Origin: Pseudoxanthomonas kaohsiungensis
GTDB taxonomy: Bacteria; Pseudomonadota; Gammaproteobacteria; Xanthomonadales; Xanthomonadaceae
DNA length: 38,944 nucleotides
Reading direction: 5' to 3'
NCBI RefSeq assembly: GCF_010211765.1
Contig: NZ_PDWO01000022.1
Location: forward strand, 1-38,944
Under the pieces are notes generated by a model. It saw only the letters and a program-made list of their open reading frames with translations, was not told the DNA's origin and did no database searches. Of the stretch, positions 6,484 to 14,875 are shown piece by piece. The stretch's first letter is position 1, and each line of letters starts with the position of its first letter. A program made the translations under genes and the position numbers.

Positions 6484-8901
6484 TCAGAACGGCCGGCCGA
6501 TCTCCAGGAACAGCACGCCGTCGCCGCCCTCGCGCAGGCCGTAGCCGAACTGCATCGGTCCGATCCACGAATCGAAGCCCACGTACACGCTGCCGTTGAA
6601 CACGCCGTCGCTCCAGTCCATCTGCCACCGCCGCTCCCAGGCGTTGCCATACTCGAGCGTGGTCCCCACGACCGCCGAGCGGCTGAATATCGAGGCCAGC
6701 TGGTAGCTGTAGCCGAGCATCACCAGCGCGTAGTTCTGCCCGGTCAGCTCGTTGTAGTGGTAGCCCACCAGGCGCCCGCGCCCGCCCATGCGGTGGCGCT
6801 CGGACAACGGCAGCACGCCGTCGATGGTGGCGTGGTACGCCAGCGCGGCCTGTACCGCGTGGCGCCCGAACGGAATCGCGCCGAGCACGTCCAGCCCCAC
6901 CTCCTCGAAGTCGGCATCGCCGCCCAGCCAGCCGGTGGTGGCGCGATACATCACCCGCGCCGAATAGCCCTCGCGCGGGAAATACAGGCTGTCCAGCCGG
7001 TCCACCTGGGCCCAGGTGAACCAGGTCCCCGCGCCCAGGTCCAGGTCGGGCAGGTCCGGATCGCCGACCAGCACTTCGGCCGTGCCATCGCTCCGTTCCA
7101 GTCCCAGTTCGGCCGCGCCATAGCGGCCGAAGGTCCGGCCCAGGCTCAGCGCCATGCCGGCCACCGAGCCTTCGTAGGTGGCGACGCGGTCGCCGCGCAG
7201 GTTGAACAGCGGCATGTCGCTGCCCTGGATCCCGGCGCGGCCATAGAAGTACCAGCGCCACATCGGGTCGAACGGGTGGTAGTACTCGCCCTGCAGGCCC
7301 GGCTCGCTGCCCAGGCCGAGCAGGATCCGCGCCTCGGCCCCGTACGGCGTCACCGGCGCGCGCAACAGCGCCAGCTGCAGGCTCGATTCGTAGTTGCCGT
7401 TGAAGTCGGTCTGCAGGCGCAGGCCGGCCTGCAGGTAGTTGGGCCCCTGCGGCTTCTCGCGCGCCTGCACGACCACGCCGGTGCGGCCCTCCTCCTCCAC
7501 CACCTGGTAGCTGACGCTGGCGAAGGTGTCCTCGCTGTACACCCGCAGTATCGACGCCTCCATCCGCTGCGGATCCAGCGGCTGGCCCAGCGGGACCTCG
7601 AGCATCCCGGTGATGACCTCGTCGGCGTAGGGGCTCTCGTTCTCCAGCCGCACGAACTCGATGACCGGCTTGTCGACCGGCGCCGGCCTGGCCGGCGCGC
7701 CGGCGCGCCAGCGCGGCATCGCCGCGAGCTTGCCGTTGGCGGCCTGCGCGGCTTCGTCGCCGATGCGCAGCGCATCGACCGCCTTGTCGAAATCGCCGGT
7801 GGCCACCTCGTTGCCCAGCGGCGGCACGATCAGAACGTCGCCCGGGCCCAGCTTCTCGGTGGCGCGCCGGGTATTGCCCACGGTCAGCATGCCGGTGAGC
7901 TGGGATACCACCTGCAGCACGCTGGCGTTGCTGCCCAGCGCCATCAGCGGCGTGCCTACGTCCACCGCGATCACCACGTCCGCGCCCATCCGCCGGACCG
8001 TGTCGATCGGCACCTGGTCGGCGATGCCGCCATCGATCAGCACCCGGCCGTCGATCTCCACCGGCTGGAAGATGCCCGGCAGCGACATCGAGGCGCGCAT
8101 CGCCTCGGGCAGGCTGCCGCTGCCCAGCTCCACCGCCTCGCCGGTGTTGAGGTCGGTGGCGATGGCGCGGAACGGGATCGGCAGCTCGTCGAAGTCGCGC
8201 ACCGTGGCCACCGCCATGGTTTCCTGCTGGAACATCGACAGCACCCGCTCGCCCTGCATCACCCCGGGGGACACCTCCAGCTTGCCGCGGCCCAGGCCGA
8301 TGCCGATCGTGGCCACGCCGTCGCGGTCGTCCTGCTTGCGCCGGAACGAGCGGTCGCGCCGCTCGATCGAATCGTCGAACAGGCGCTTCCAGTCGGTCTC
8401 GGTGACGATCTTCTCGAGCTGGTCGATCGAGCCGCCGGCCGCGTACATGCCGCCGACCAGCGAGCCCATGCTGGTGCCGGCGATGCAGTCCACCGGGATA
8501 CCCAGCTCTTCCAGCTTGCGCAGCACGCCGATGTGGGCCACGCCGCGCGCACCACCACCGCCCAGGGCCAGGCCGATGCGCGGGCGCGAGGTGTCGCCGT
8601 CGCGCTGCGGGCACGAGTGGCCGTTGCTGGAGATGGCCGGTGCGGTCGGCACCGGCGCCGGCGACTGCTGCGCCTGTTCAATCCGCTCCAGCGCCGCCTC
8701 GGCGCGCGAGGCTGGCGCCTGCGCCAGGGCCGGCGGCGCCAGCAGTGCCAGGAGCAACATGGCCAACGCGCGGGCGGGCCGGTGCCGGCGGTGCCGGGTC
8801 GCGCCGTCCAGTACGGGGGAGATGCCGGAATGCGCGGGAACGATGGGGTGCGCGTGGCCGGTGGTGGCCCGTCTCCTGCTCCGGTCCTGCCGATCCTGCA
8901 T
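6484..8901 (-). CDS. PlpD-like patatin phospholipase with POTRA and outer-membrane barrel
   Basis: Predicted 805-aa type Vd (PlpD-like) protein. A hydrophobic signal core lies at residues 48-60, then the patatin domain with glycine-rich oxyanion loop (LALGGGGARG, 111-120), catalytic Ser144 in GTSMG and Asp290 in DGG. A POTRA-like segment (VIEFVRLENESPYADEV) leads into a C-terminal Omp85-type barrel ending in Phe. In this family the lipase passenger is displayed or secreted by its own barrel. The start is uncertain: ATG 8901 gives an unusually long basic n-region, ATG 8760 gives almost none, and the frame also opens at 9072. It appears monocistronic. Confidence 0.88.
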   Translation of the reverse strand: MQDRQDRSRRRATTGHAHPIVPAHSGISPVLDGATRHRRHRPARALAMLLLALLAPPALAQAPASRAEAALERIEQAQQSPAPVPTAPAISSNGHSCPQRDGDTSRPRIGLALGGGGARGVAHIGVLRKLEELGIPVDCIAGTSMGSLVGGMYAAGGSIDQLEKIVTETDWKRLFDDSIERRDRSFRRKQDDRDGVATIGIGLGRGKLEVSPGVMQGERVLSMFQQETMAVATVRDFDELPIPFRAIATDLNTGEAVELGSGSLPEAMRASMSLPGIFQPVEIDGRVLIDGGIADQVPIDTVRRMGADVVIAVDVGTPLMALGSNASVLQVVSQLTGMLTVGNTRRATEKLGPGDVLIVPPLGNEVATGDFDKAVDALRIGDEAAQAANGKLAAMPRWRAGAPARPAPVDKPVIEFVRLENESPYADEVITGMLEVPLGQPLDPQRMEASILRVYSEDTFASVSYQVVEEEGRTGVVVQAREKPQGPNYLQAGLRLQTDFNGNYESSLQLALLRAPVTPYGAEARILLGLGSEPGLQGEYYHPFDPMWRWYFYGRAGIQGSDMPLFNLRGDRVATYEGSVAGMALSLGRTFGRYGAAELGLERSDGTAEVLVGDPDLPDLDLGAGTWFTWAQVDRLDSLYFPREGYSARVMYRATTGWLGGDADFEEVGLDVLGAIPFGRHAVQAALAYHATIDGVLPLSERHRMGGRGRLVGYHYNELTGQNYALVMLGYSYQLASIFSRSAVVGTTLEYGNAWERRWQMDWSDGVFNGSVYVGFDSWIGPMQFGYGLREGGDGVLFLEIGRPF

Positions 8902-9073
8902 GTGGGCGCTCCATGGCGTTGGCGTGGGTCGAACGCAGCGTGCGCCGGCATTATGCCGAGCCGGCCGCGCCAGGACCCCAAGCCTGCGGGATGCCAGGCA
9001 TCCCCGCCCATCGGACCTAGGACCCACATCGACCCTCCGGCGGCCGCGTCGCGCCGGATCGCCCTGAAGCACC

Positions 9074-9135
9074 GCAGCGGGGCAAGCCCCGCTCTACGCG
9101 ACGCGGCGACCGTAGAGCCGGGCTTGCCCGGCTGC
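9074..9135. repeat. REP pair (B reverse, A forward)
   Basis: Reversed type B REP at 9074-9097 and forward type A REP at 9112-9135, tails facing outward. They lie between the patatin start region and the end of the DUF4199 gene. Confidence 0.88.
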
Positions 9136-9162
9136 GCCCTACCGGCGCCACACCCGCTGCGC

Positions 9163-9690
9163 CTACCGGGCCGCGCGCGGCCGGCGCAGCACCAGGGCCG
9201 ACACCAGCGACACCAGCACTCCGACCGGGAAGATCTCGACGAAGGTCATCGGCATGCGCACCAGCGGGTTGCGGTACATCGCCTCGAACGCCTGCGCCTC
9301 GGCGATGACCTGTTCGAGCTGGGCACCGTCCACGCCCTTGCTGCGCGCGCCCTCGACCATCGAATTGGCGAAGAACGCGGCGAAGTCCTGGTCGGCCAGC
9401 ACCAGGCACAGCTCCCAGGCCGCCACGTAGACCAGGCCGGCGACCGCGCTGATGCCCAGGCCCAGCCCGAACGCCGGCCAGAACCGGATCACCCCGCCGC
9501 CGGCAACGTCGCGGTGGTGGCGGATGCCGACGTACACCGCGCTGAGCGCGACCAGCATCGAGGCGAACCCCAGCGCCATGCCAACCCCGCCCGCAGGCGG
9601 CTGGCCCTGGAATGCCAGCATCGTCGCCAGCAGTGCGCCGCCGGCGACCACCCCGGCGACCAGTCCGTACTTCAGGAGAGTGCGCCACAT
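9163..9690 (-). CDS. DUF4199-like four-helix membrane protein
   Basis: Predicted 175-aa inner-membrane protein with four hydrophobic helices (about residues 6-28, 36-55, 70-93 and 145-168). Between helices 3 and 4 lies a long polar loop ending in EAMYRNPLVRMPMTFVEIFPVG. This layout and the NP-x-(V/L)-R-x-P block fit DUF4199, of unknown function. ATG 9690 is chosen because GAGG lies 7 bp upstream; ATG 9696 is too close to that site. The LuxR-type gene 520 bp upstream on the same strand is a probable partner, now separated by a REP array. Confidence 0.75.
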   Translation of the reverse strand: MWRTLLKYGLVAGVVAGGALLATMLAFQGQPPAGGVGMALGFASMLVALSAVYVGIRHHRDVAGGGVIRFWPAFGLGLGISAVAGLVYVAAWELCLVLADQDFAAFFANSMVEGARSKGVDGAQLEQVIAEAQAFEAMYRNPLVRMPMTFVEIFPVGVLVSLVSALVLRRPRAAR

Positions 9691-9805
9691 GGCCATGACC
9701 TCGTCGTGTTGAAGGATGCCCATTGGGCACCGAGGCCACGCCGCCGGCAATCGTAGGAAAGGGTGATTCGGCATCCGCCGCCCTTCCGAGCGGCCGAAGC
9801 CATTC

Positions 9806-10214
9806 GTAGAGCGGGGCTCGCCCCGCTGCTCTTCGGGGGACCGCGACGGCGCAGCCGGGCAAGCCCGGCTCTACGGGAGCATCGCCGAAGGCAGCCCGCG
9901 AACCCGTCGCGCCGTTCGTAGAGCGGGGCTTGCCCCGCTGCTCTTCGGGGGACCGCGACGGCGCAGCCGGGCAAGCCCGGCTCTACGGGAGCATCGCCGA
10001 AGGCAGCCCGCGAACCCGTCGCACCGTTCGTAGAGCGGGGCTTGCCCCGCTGCTCCTCCGGGGGCGCCGCGACGGCGCAGCCGGGCAAGCCCGGCTCTAC
10101 GGGAGCATCGCCGAAGGCAGCCCGCGAACCCGTCGCGCCGTTCGTAGAGCGGGGCTTGCCCCGCTGCTCTTCCGGGGGCGCCGCGACGGCGCAGCCGGGC
10201 AAGCCCGGCTCTAC
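9806..10214. repeat. Tandem REP array, 112-114-bp period
   Basis: Four units start at 9806, 9918, 10030 and 10144. Each has a forward type B REP (9806-9829, 9918-9941, 10030-10053, 10144-10167) and a reversed type A REP (9851-9874, 9963-9986, 10077-10100, 10191-10214). Spacers are almost identical between units. The last head supplies the stop codon of the LuxR-type gene. No gene is seen in the array. Confidence 0.92.
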
Positions 10215-10666
10215 GGGACCAGGCCCAGCTCGCGCGCGCGGCGCAGGGCGTCGGTGCGGCGGCGCGCGCCTAGCTTCTCGAACAGCCGCGCCACGTGCGT
10301 CTTCACCGTGTTCGGCGACACGTGCAGGCGCGCGGCGATCTCCTTGTTCGAATGCCCGGCGGCCAGCTCGGCCAGCACCGCCATCTCGCGCGGACTGATG
10401 CCCAGCGCGGCCTGCGCGCGCGGATTGCCGTCGAAAGCCGGCGCCGGCCCGCCGCGCCGGCCCCACAGCCGCGCCCCCAGCCACAGGCCCAGCGCCAGGA
10501 AGCCGCCGGCCAGCAGGAAGTCATAGACCTCGGCGACATGGCTGCGGACCAGGCGCTGGTAGTCCAGCCATGCCAGCACGCCGGTACCGGCGGCCAGCAA
10601 CGCGCCATACAGCAGCGCGGATTTCCACCAGGCGGGCAGTCGGAGTCGGGGCAGGCGGGCCAGCAT
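10211..10666 (-). CDS. Membrane-anchored LuxR-family regulator
   Basis: Predicted 151-aa protein. Two transmembrane helices (about residues 14-34 and 48-68) are followed by a LuxR/GerE DNA-binding domain at 85-151: LGISPREMAVLAELAAGHSN, KEIAARLHVSPNTVKTHVARLFEKLGA. It has no receiver or autoinducer domain, so the membrane helices are the likely sensor. It would bind DNA from the inner membrane. The stop (10211-10213) lies inside a REP head, so the natural C-terminus may have been altered, though the HTH is complete. The DUF4199 gene beyond the array is on the same strand. Confidence 0.85.
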   Translation of the reverse strand: MLARLPRLRLPAWWKSALLYGALLAAGTGVLAWLDYQRLVRSHVAEVYDFLLAGGFLALGLWLGARLWGRRGGPAPAFDGNPRAQAALGISPREMAVLAELAAGHSNKEIAARLHVSPNTVKTHVARLFEKLGARRRTDALRRARELGLVP

Positions 10667-10783
10667 GGCCGCATGCTAAACCGCCCCGGCTTCCGTCCGC
10701 ATCGCCGCCGCACATGAACGGCAACGTCGCCGCGGTTTGCTATTGCGCCGCCATAGGCATACCGTGGCCGTGCTGAGTTACAA

Positions 10784-10805
10784 GGGTCACTCGAATCCGT
10801 GACCC
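10784..10805 (+). promoter_or_regulatory. Stem-loop in the csp leader region
   Basis: GGGTCAC and GTGACCC form a perfect 7-bp stem with an 8-nt loop, 106 bp upstream of the cold-shock ATG. Cold-shock mRNAs have long structured leaders (family knowledge), so this may be a leader element or an operator. No clear sigma70 promoter could be fixed in 10,667-10,910. Confidence 0.35.
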
Positions 10806-10910
10806 GATGCCGTCGATCAAGATCCACTGCACCGTTGCACCCATTCCCTCCTTGCAGCCAGCTCCCCGCCGCCCAAAGCGGCTCTCCCCACGCTCCAAGG
10901 AGATATACCC

Positions 10911-11120
10911 ATGTCCCAGACCCAGACCGGCACCGTGAAGTGGTTCAACGACGCCAAGGGCTTCGGCTTCATCACCCCGGAAAGCGGCCCGGACCTTTTC
11001 GTCCACCACAATTCGATCCAGTCCTCGGGCTTCCGCAGCCTGCAGGAAGGCCAGCGCGTGCAGTTCGTCGCCGTGCAGGGCCAGAAGGGCATGCAGGCCG
11101 ACCAGGTCCAGCCGCTCTGA
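10911..11120 (+). CDS. csp: Cold-shock protein (CspA family)
   Basis: Predicted 69-aa single cold-shock domain: a five-stranded OB fold that binds single-stranded RNA and DNA. RNP1 (KGFGFI) and RNP2 (LFVHH) are intact, and the N-terminus ([16 protein letters not shown]) is canonical. Length is standard. A strong AAGGAG ribosome-binding site lies at 10897-10902, 8 bp before ATG. A rho-independent terminator follows at 11179-11205. Which Csp paralogue it is, and whether it is cold-induced, cannot be told from sequence. Confidence 0.97.
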   Translation: MSQTQTGTVKWFNDAKGFGFITPESGPDLFVHHNSIQSSGFRSLQEGQRVQFVAVQGQKGMQADQVQPL

Positions 11121-11178
11121 TCCTGGCCTTCACCGGCTGATCGACGCAGCCGTCCCGCGCAAGCCGGACGGTGGCAGG

Positions 11179-11205
11179 AAAAGCCCGGCGCATGCCGGGC
11201 TTTTT
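11179..11205. terminator. Bidirectional intrinsic terminator
   Basis: A-tract, GCCCGGC stem, GCAT loop, GCCGGGC, then TTTTT. The A- and T-tracts on both sides let it end both the rightward csp transcript and the leftward transcript of the Cys-cluster gene. Confidence 0.85.
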
Positions 11206-11251
11206 CATGCACGAGAGCCCGGCACGCGCCAGGCTTTTCTTTTGCCTGGCC

Positions 11252-11611
11252 TCAGCCGGCGGCGCCGTCGCGATCCAGCTGCAGGGGGATGCCGCGCGCA
11301 CGATCGCGCCGGTAATCCACGCGCACCGCCCGGCAGTAGGGACCGTCCATGACGAAGCGCCGGCACACCTGCGGACGCTGCGCATAGATCCCGCAGTTCA
11401 TCCGCGCGTGGTCCAGCGCCACGCACCAGCCGTCGCGATCATGGGCCATGGCCCGGTCGCCGTTGGGCATCATCGCGGTGAGGTGCACGGGAACATCATC
11501 TTGCGGCTGCAGGATCGCGGTCAGCCGGCAACAGACCGCCGCGCACCGCGCGCACGCGGTGACCGGCATCGACGCGCGATGCATGGAGCGCGGCTGCGCG
11601 CCGGTGGTCAT
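11252..11611 (-). CDS. YkgJ-family cysteine-cluster protein
   Basis: Predicted 119-aa protein. It has ACARCAAVCC near the N-terminus and a later CVALDHARMNCGIYAQRPQVCRRF block, the spaced-Cys pattern of the YkgJ/UPF0153 zinc- or iron-chelating family of unknown function. In-frame ATGs at 11611, 11584 and 11569 are possible; 11611 follows AGAGG, though closely. It begins 10 bp after the upstream lipoprotein gene and probably shares its transcript. It converges on csp, with the bidirectional terminator between them. Confidence 0.75.
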   Translation of the reverse strand: MTTGAQPRSMHRASMPVTACARCAAVCCRLTAILQPQDDVPVHLTAMMPNGDRAMAHDRDGWCVALDHARMNCGIYAQRPQVCRRFVMDGPYCRAVRVDYRRDRARGIPLQLDRDGAAG

Positions 11612-11621
11612 CCTCTGCGCC

Positions 11622-11900
11622 TTACGGCTTCGGCGGCGTCTGGGTCGGCTGCGGCTCGACCGGCACGCGCTGGTCGTCGGCCGGCGGACAGCCCTCGCCC
11701 CCCTGCCCCTGCTCGCAATCGGCCGGCACCGCGGGCGGCGGCATCGTGGGCGGCGTTGCCGCCGGATCGGCGGTGGAATCGACCACGTCGCCGGCCGGCG
11801 AACTGACACCGGTGCTGGCCGGATCGACCTCCGGATCGTCGCGGCGGTCGCAGGCGGCAGTAGCCAGCAGCAGGACACCTGCCATCAGGATGGTGCGCAT
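11622..11900 (-). CDS. Small lipoprotein, Pro-rich
   Basis: Predicted 92-aa lipoprotein. The signal MRTILMAGVLLLATAAC ends in a lipobox-like LATAAC with Cys17 as the lipidation site. The mature part is low-complexity, rich in Asp, Pro, Ala and Thr, with two more Cys (CEQGQGGEGC) that could form a disulfide. ATG 11900 is fixed by an AAGGAG site 8 bp upstream. No functional domain was recognised. It heads the leftward run that continues into the Cys-cluster gene. Confidence 0.8.
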   Translation of the reverse strand: MRTILMAGVLLLATAACDRRDDPEVDPASTGVSSPAGDVVDSTADPAATPPTMPPPAVPADCEQGQGGEGCPPADDQRVPVEPQPTQTPPKP

Positions 11901-11975
11901 GTCGTTGTCTCCTTTCCGGTTGTGGAACTGCGCGGCGCATGGATGCGTTCGCGGCAGTGCCATCGAAACGCGCAA

Positions 11976-12099
11976 GCCTGTAGGCGAGGGTGAAGCCCAC
12001 GTGCATATCGCATCAAGCGACGCGCATGCCGCCGACGTCCACGGCAGCAGTTCATGAACCCTTCCCATGTAAAGCCGACCTTCACCCCTCCCTGCAGGC
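11976..12099. repeat. Imperfect inverted repeat in a divergent promoter region
   Basis: The arm at 11976-11994 matches the reverse complement of 12081-12099 at about 15 of 19 positions, around an 86-bp centre. It occupies much of the 321-bp gap between the leftward lipoprotein gene and the rightward DUF892 gene. No other gene was seen in 11,901-12,221. Confidence 0.4.
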
Positions 12100-12221
12100 G
12101 CCGCTAACGCCGCCCTGCGCAAGGTGTGTCGGGCAGGACGCATCGCCCTGCGGAACGCGAGTTCAAGCACTCGGCGAGCGGCCGCGGCCGTCGCCCCAAC
12201 CACCAACCACGGACCCACACC

Positions 12222-12728
12222 ATGACCGTCAAGACCATCGAAGAACTCTTCATCCACGAACTGTCCGACATCTACAGCGCCGAGAAGCAGCTGACCAAGG
12301 CACTGCCGCGCCTGGCCCGCGCCGCCGACAATCCCGCCCTGGCCGACGGCTTCCAGCTGCACCTGGAGGAGACCCAGGACCAGATCGAACGCATCGACAA
12401 GATCGTCGAGCTGCTCGACATCCGCCTCAAGCGGATCAAGTGCGCGGCGATGGAAGGCCTGGTCGAGGAAGGCAAGGACGTGATCGACTCGATCGAAGCC
12501 GGCTCGTTGCGCGATGCGGCGCTGATCGGCGGCGCGCAGAAGGTCGAGCACTACGAGATCGCCGCCTACGGCACCCTGGCCGCGCTGGCCAAGCAGCTCG
12601 GCTACAAGGACGCGCTCAAGCTGCTGCTGGAGACGCTGGCGGAAGAAAAGGCCACCGACGAGAAGCTGACGATGCTCGCCGAGCAGGGCGGCAACCAGAA
12701 GGCGGCGCGGCAGAGCAAGGCCGCCTGA
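12222..12728 (+). CDS. DUF892 (YciE/YciF-like) ferritin-like protein
   Basis: Predicted 168-aa four-helix ferritin-like protein. The start KTIEELFIHELSDIYSAEKQ is diagnostic of DUF892. Candidate di-metal ligands repeat along the helices (HELSDIYSAE, HLEETQDQIERI, EHYEIAAYGT, LAEEKATDEKL). Family members are linked to general stress responses, often under RpoS-type control; their enzymatic role is not settled. ATG 12222 is chosen because the family consensus begins there; upstream codons in the same frame look non-coding. It is on its own, facing away from the lipoprotein gene. Confidence 0.92.
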   Translation: MTVKTIEELFIHELSDIYSAEKQLTKALPRLARAADNPALADGFQLHLEETQDQIERIDKIVELLDIRLKRIKCAAMEGLVEEGKDVIDSIEAGSLRDAALIGGAQKVEHYEIAAYGTLAALAKQLGYKDALKLLLETLAEEKATDEKLTMLAEQGGNQKAARQSKAA

Positions 12729-12831
12729 TCGCGCGCGAATCCACCCGGCGCCGGAAACGCGCGCACGCCTGGCCGGTGCCAGGGCGACGATCCGCCGCCG
12801 CCCCCGGGCGCCGCCTTCGTAACCCACATGC

Positions 12832-14262
12832 TCACGCCTGCGGCCGCGCCTCCACCTTCGGCTCGGCCACTTCCTGGCCGGGCTGCGCGTGGCCGGCCAG
12901 TTCGGCGCCGGCGTCGCGCGGCAACCGCCGCATTTCCCAGACCGACATCGCCGAGATCAGCCCCACGCTGAGGAAGGCGAAGGTGAAGTTGACCGGATCA
13001 TCGCCGGGACGGCCGGTGATCGTGCCGGCCAGGCTCAGCGCGTAGCCGCCGAGGGTCACGCCCAGCGCCAGCGCCACCTGCTGCGCCATCGCCGCCAGGC
13101 TGCTGGCCTGGCTCATGCTCGCCTGGTCGATGTCGGCATAGGCGATCGCATTGATGCTGGTGAACTGCAGCGAGCGCAGGCAACCGCTGGCCAGCAGCAC
13201 TCCGACCATCAGCCAGTACGGCGTGTCGGCGCGGAATAGCCCGAACAGGCACATCGCCAGCGCCGCGACCAGGCCGTTCCAGACCAGCACCGGGCGGAAC
13301 CCGGTGGCATGCAGGATGCGCGGCGCCAGGGTCTTCATCAGCATCGCGCCGGCGGTGGAGGTGAAGGTGACCAGGCCCGACTGCAGCGGATTGAGGCCGA
13401 AACCCAGCTGCAGCATCAGCGGCAGCAGGAAAGGGGTGGCGCCGATGCCGATGCGGAACAGCGAACCGCCCAGCACCCCGGCGCGGAAGGTCGGCACGCG
13501 GAACAGGTCGAGCCGTAGCAGCGGATGCGGGTGCCGACGCGCGTGCCGCGCGTAGGCCAGCATCATCAGCACGCCGACGACCACGCAGCCGGCGATCACC
13601 GGCGCCGACACCAGCCCGCGCCCGACCGCCGACAGTCCGAACATCGCCAGCGCCAGCCCACCGGCCGACAGCGCGAACCCGCGCACGTCCAGCGGCCCCA
13701 CCACCTGGCGCAGTTCGGGCACGTGCCGCCATGCCAGCCACATGCCCAGCAGGCCCATCGGCAGGTTGATCAGGAAAATGAAGCGCCAGTGCGCGTAGGT
13801 GGTGATCGCCCCGCCCAGCACCGGACCCAGCATCGGCCCGAGCATGGCCGGGATGGTCAGCCAGCTCAGCGCGCGCACCAGCTCGGCCTTGTCGATCGTG
13901 CGCAACAGCACCAGCCGTCCCACCGGCACCATCATCGCCCCGCCGACGCCCTGTACGAAGCGACCGGCCACCAGCTGGCCCAGTCCGTCGCTGGCCGCGC
14001 ACCCCAGCGAACCGAGCAGGAACACCGCGATCGCGGCGACGAAGGTCCGGCGCGCGCCGAAGCGGTCCGCCACCCAGCCGCTGACCGGGATGAACACCGC
14101 CAGCGCCAGCAGGTAGGTGGTCAGGGCCAGCTTCAGCGCGACCGGCTCGGTGCCCAGCTCGGCGGCGATCTGCGGCAGCGAGGTCGCGATCGCCGTGGAA
14201 TCCATGTTCTCGATGAACAGGGCGGTGGCGACGATGAGCGGAAGCAGGCGTTGCGGTTTCAC
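12832..14262 (-). CDS. DHA2-type MFS efflux transporter
   Basis: Predicted 476-aa inner-membrane proton antiporter with 13-14 hydrophobic segments, as in the EmrB/HsrA-like drug:H+ antiporter-2 group. TM1 carries FIENMDSTAIATSLPQIAAELG, the DHA2 motif D1. Loop 2-3 has GWVADRFGARRTF (MFS motif A) and TM5 has GPMLGPVLGG (motif C of exporters). The substrate is unknown. The start is GTG at 14260-14262. No membrane-fusion partner (EmrA-like) is nearby, so it probably exports across the inner membrane alone. The hydrophilic C-terminal tail (AELAGHAQPGQEVAEPKVEA) is dispensable-looking. Confidence 0.9.
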   Translation of the reverse strand: MKPQRLLPLIVATALFIENMDSTAIATSLPQIAAELGTEPVALKLALTTYLLALAVFIPVSGWVADRFGARRTFVAAIAVFLLGSLGCAASDGLGQLVAGRFVQGVGGAMMVPVGRLVLLRTIDKAELVRALSWLTIPAMLGPMLGPVLGGAITTYAHWRFIFLINLPMGLLGMWLAWRHVPELRQVVGPLDVRGFALSAGGLALAMFGLSAVGRGLVSAPVIAGCVVVGVLMMLAYARHARRHPHPLLRLDLFRVPTFRAGVLGGSLFRIGIGATPFLLPLMLQLGFGLNPLQSGLVTFTSTAGAMLMKTLAPRILHATGFRPVLVWNGLVAALAMCLFGLFRADTPYWLMVGVLLASGCLRSLQFTSINAIAYADIDQASMSQASSLAAMAQQVALALGVTLGGYALSLAGTITGRPGDDPVNFTFAFLSVGLISAMSVWEMRRLPRDAGAELAGHAQPGQEVAEPKVEARPQA

Positions 14263-14307
14263 GACATCCCGGGGTGGCGGCGCAGGCGTGGAGTGTGCCG
14301 CGCGGAC

Positions 14308-14532
14308 TCAGCCGCCGGCCAGGCCACCGCCGACGCGTCCAGGCAAGGCCCCGTCGTCCTGCGCATCGGGATCCTCGATATCACCGACTTCGCGGTCGAC
14401 GCCGCCCTTCGGATCCGGCGCGCCCGGCGCCTGCACCGGATCGGTCGGCGGCGCACCAGGAGCACGCTTGGCCGGCGCCGGCGGCGCGTCCTTGCGCTCG
14501 CACTCGCGATCTTCGTTTTCGTGCGGATCCAT
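14308..14532 (-). CDS. Small hydrophilic acidic/Pro-rich protein
   Basis: Predicted 74-aa protein, MDPHENEDRECERKDAPPAP at the start, then repeats of PGAPP/APGAPDP and an acidic tail (DREVGDIEDPDAQDDG). It has one Cys, no membrane segment and is probably disordered. ATG 14532 has GAGG 9 bp upstream. It lies 45 bp before the MFS gene on the same strand. No family was recognised; composition resembles small stress proteins common in this lineage. Confidence 0.6.
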   Translation of the reverse strand: MDPHENEDRECERKDAPPAPAKRAPGAPPTDPVQAPGAPDPKGGVDREVGDIEDPDAQDDGALPGRVGGGLAGG

Positions 14533-14620
14533 GCTGGGGTCCTCTGCAAAGGTGGAAAACGAAGCTACGCGGCCGCGCAAGGAAGGAATGACCTTCGACA
14601 CGCGCCTGCCAAGGCCGCGC

Positions 14621-14875
14621 CTATGCCTTGCCGCCGTCCGGCTCCGGGCGCCGATGCGGGCGGTGGTCGCCGCCGACGGGGCGGTCGTGGCCGCCCTGTT
14701 CGCGGCGCACCGCTTCCTCTTCCGCGGTGGGCCGGCTGCGCTCCTGCTGCATCGCCGCGTCCTGCCGCTGCTCGGCCGATTCCTGGCGGTGCTGCTGCTG
14801 TTTGTCGCCGTGCGTGTCTTCGCCGCTGCCCGACGGGGCGTTGCGGTCGGCGGATCGGTCTTGGTGCCTGGCCAT
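14621..14875 (-). CDS. Small hydrophilic Gln/Arg/Glu-rich protein
   Basis: Predicted 84-aa protein starting MARHQDRSADRNAPSGSGED, then a Gln/Glu/Arg-rich stretch (QQQHRQESAEQRQDAAMQQE) and a His/Arg/Pro tail. It lacks hydrophobic segments and is probably disordered. ATG 14875 has an excellent AAGGAG ribosome-binding site at standard distance, the main support for the gene being real. It is 88 bp upstream of the other small hydrophilic gene and on the same strand. Function unknown. Confidence 0.6.
   Translation of the reverse strand: MARHQDRSADRNAPSGSGEDTHGDKQQQHRQESAEQRQDAAMQQERSRPTAEEEAVRREQGGHDRPVGGDHRPHRRPEPDGGKA

Noticed and set aside
9806-10214. Open frames across the REP array with repeated peptides
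   Set aside because: The frames only translate REP DNA (repeats of GLPGCA and RAGLAPL types) and have no ribosome-binding site.
11228-11250. Hairpin GCCAGGC/GCCTGGC as a second csp terminator
   Set aside because: No T-tract follows on either strand; the hairpin at 11179-11205 is the better terminator.
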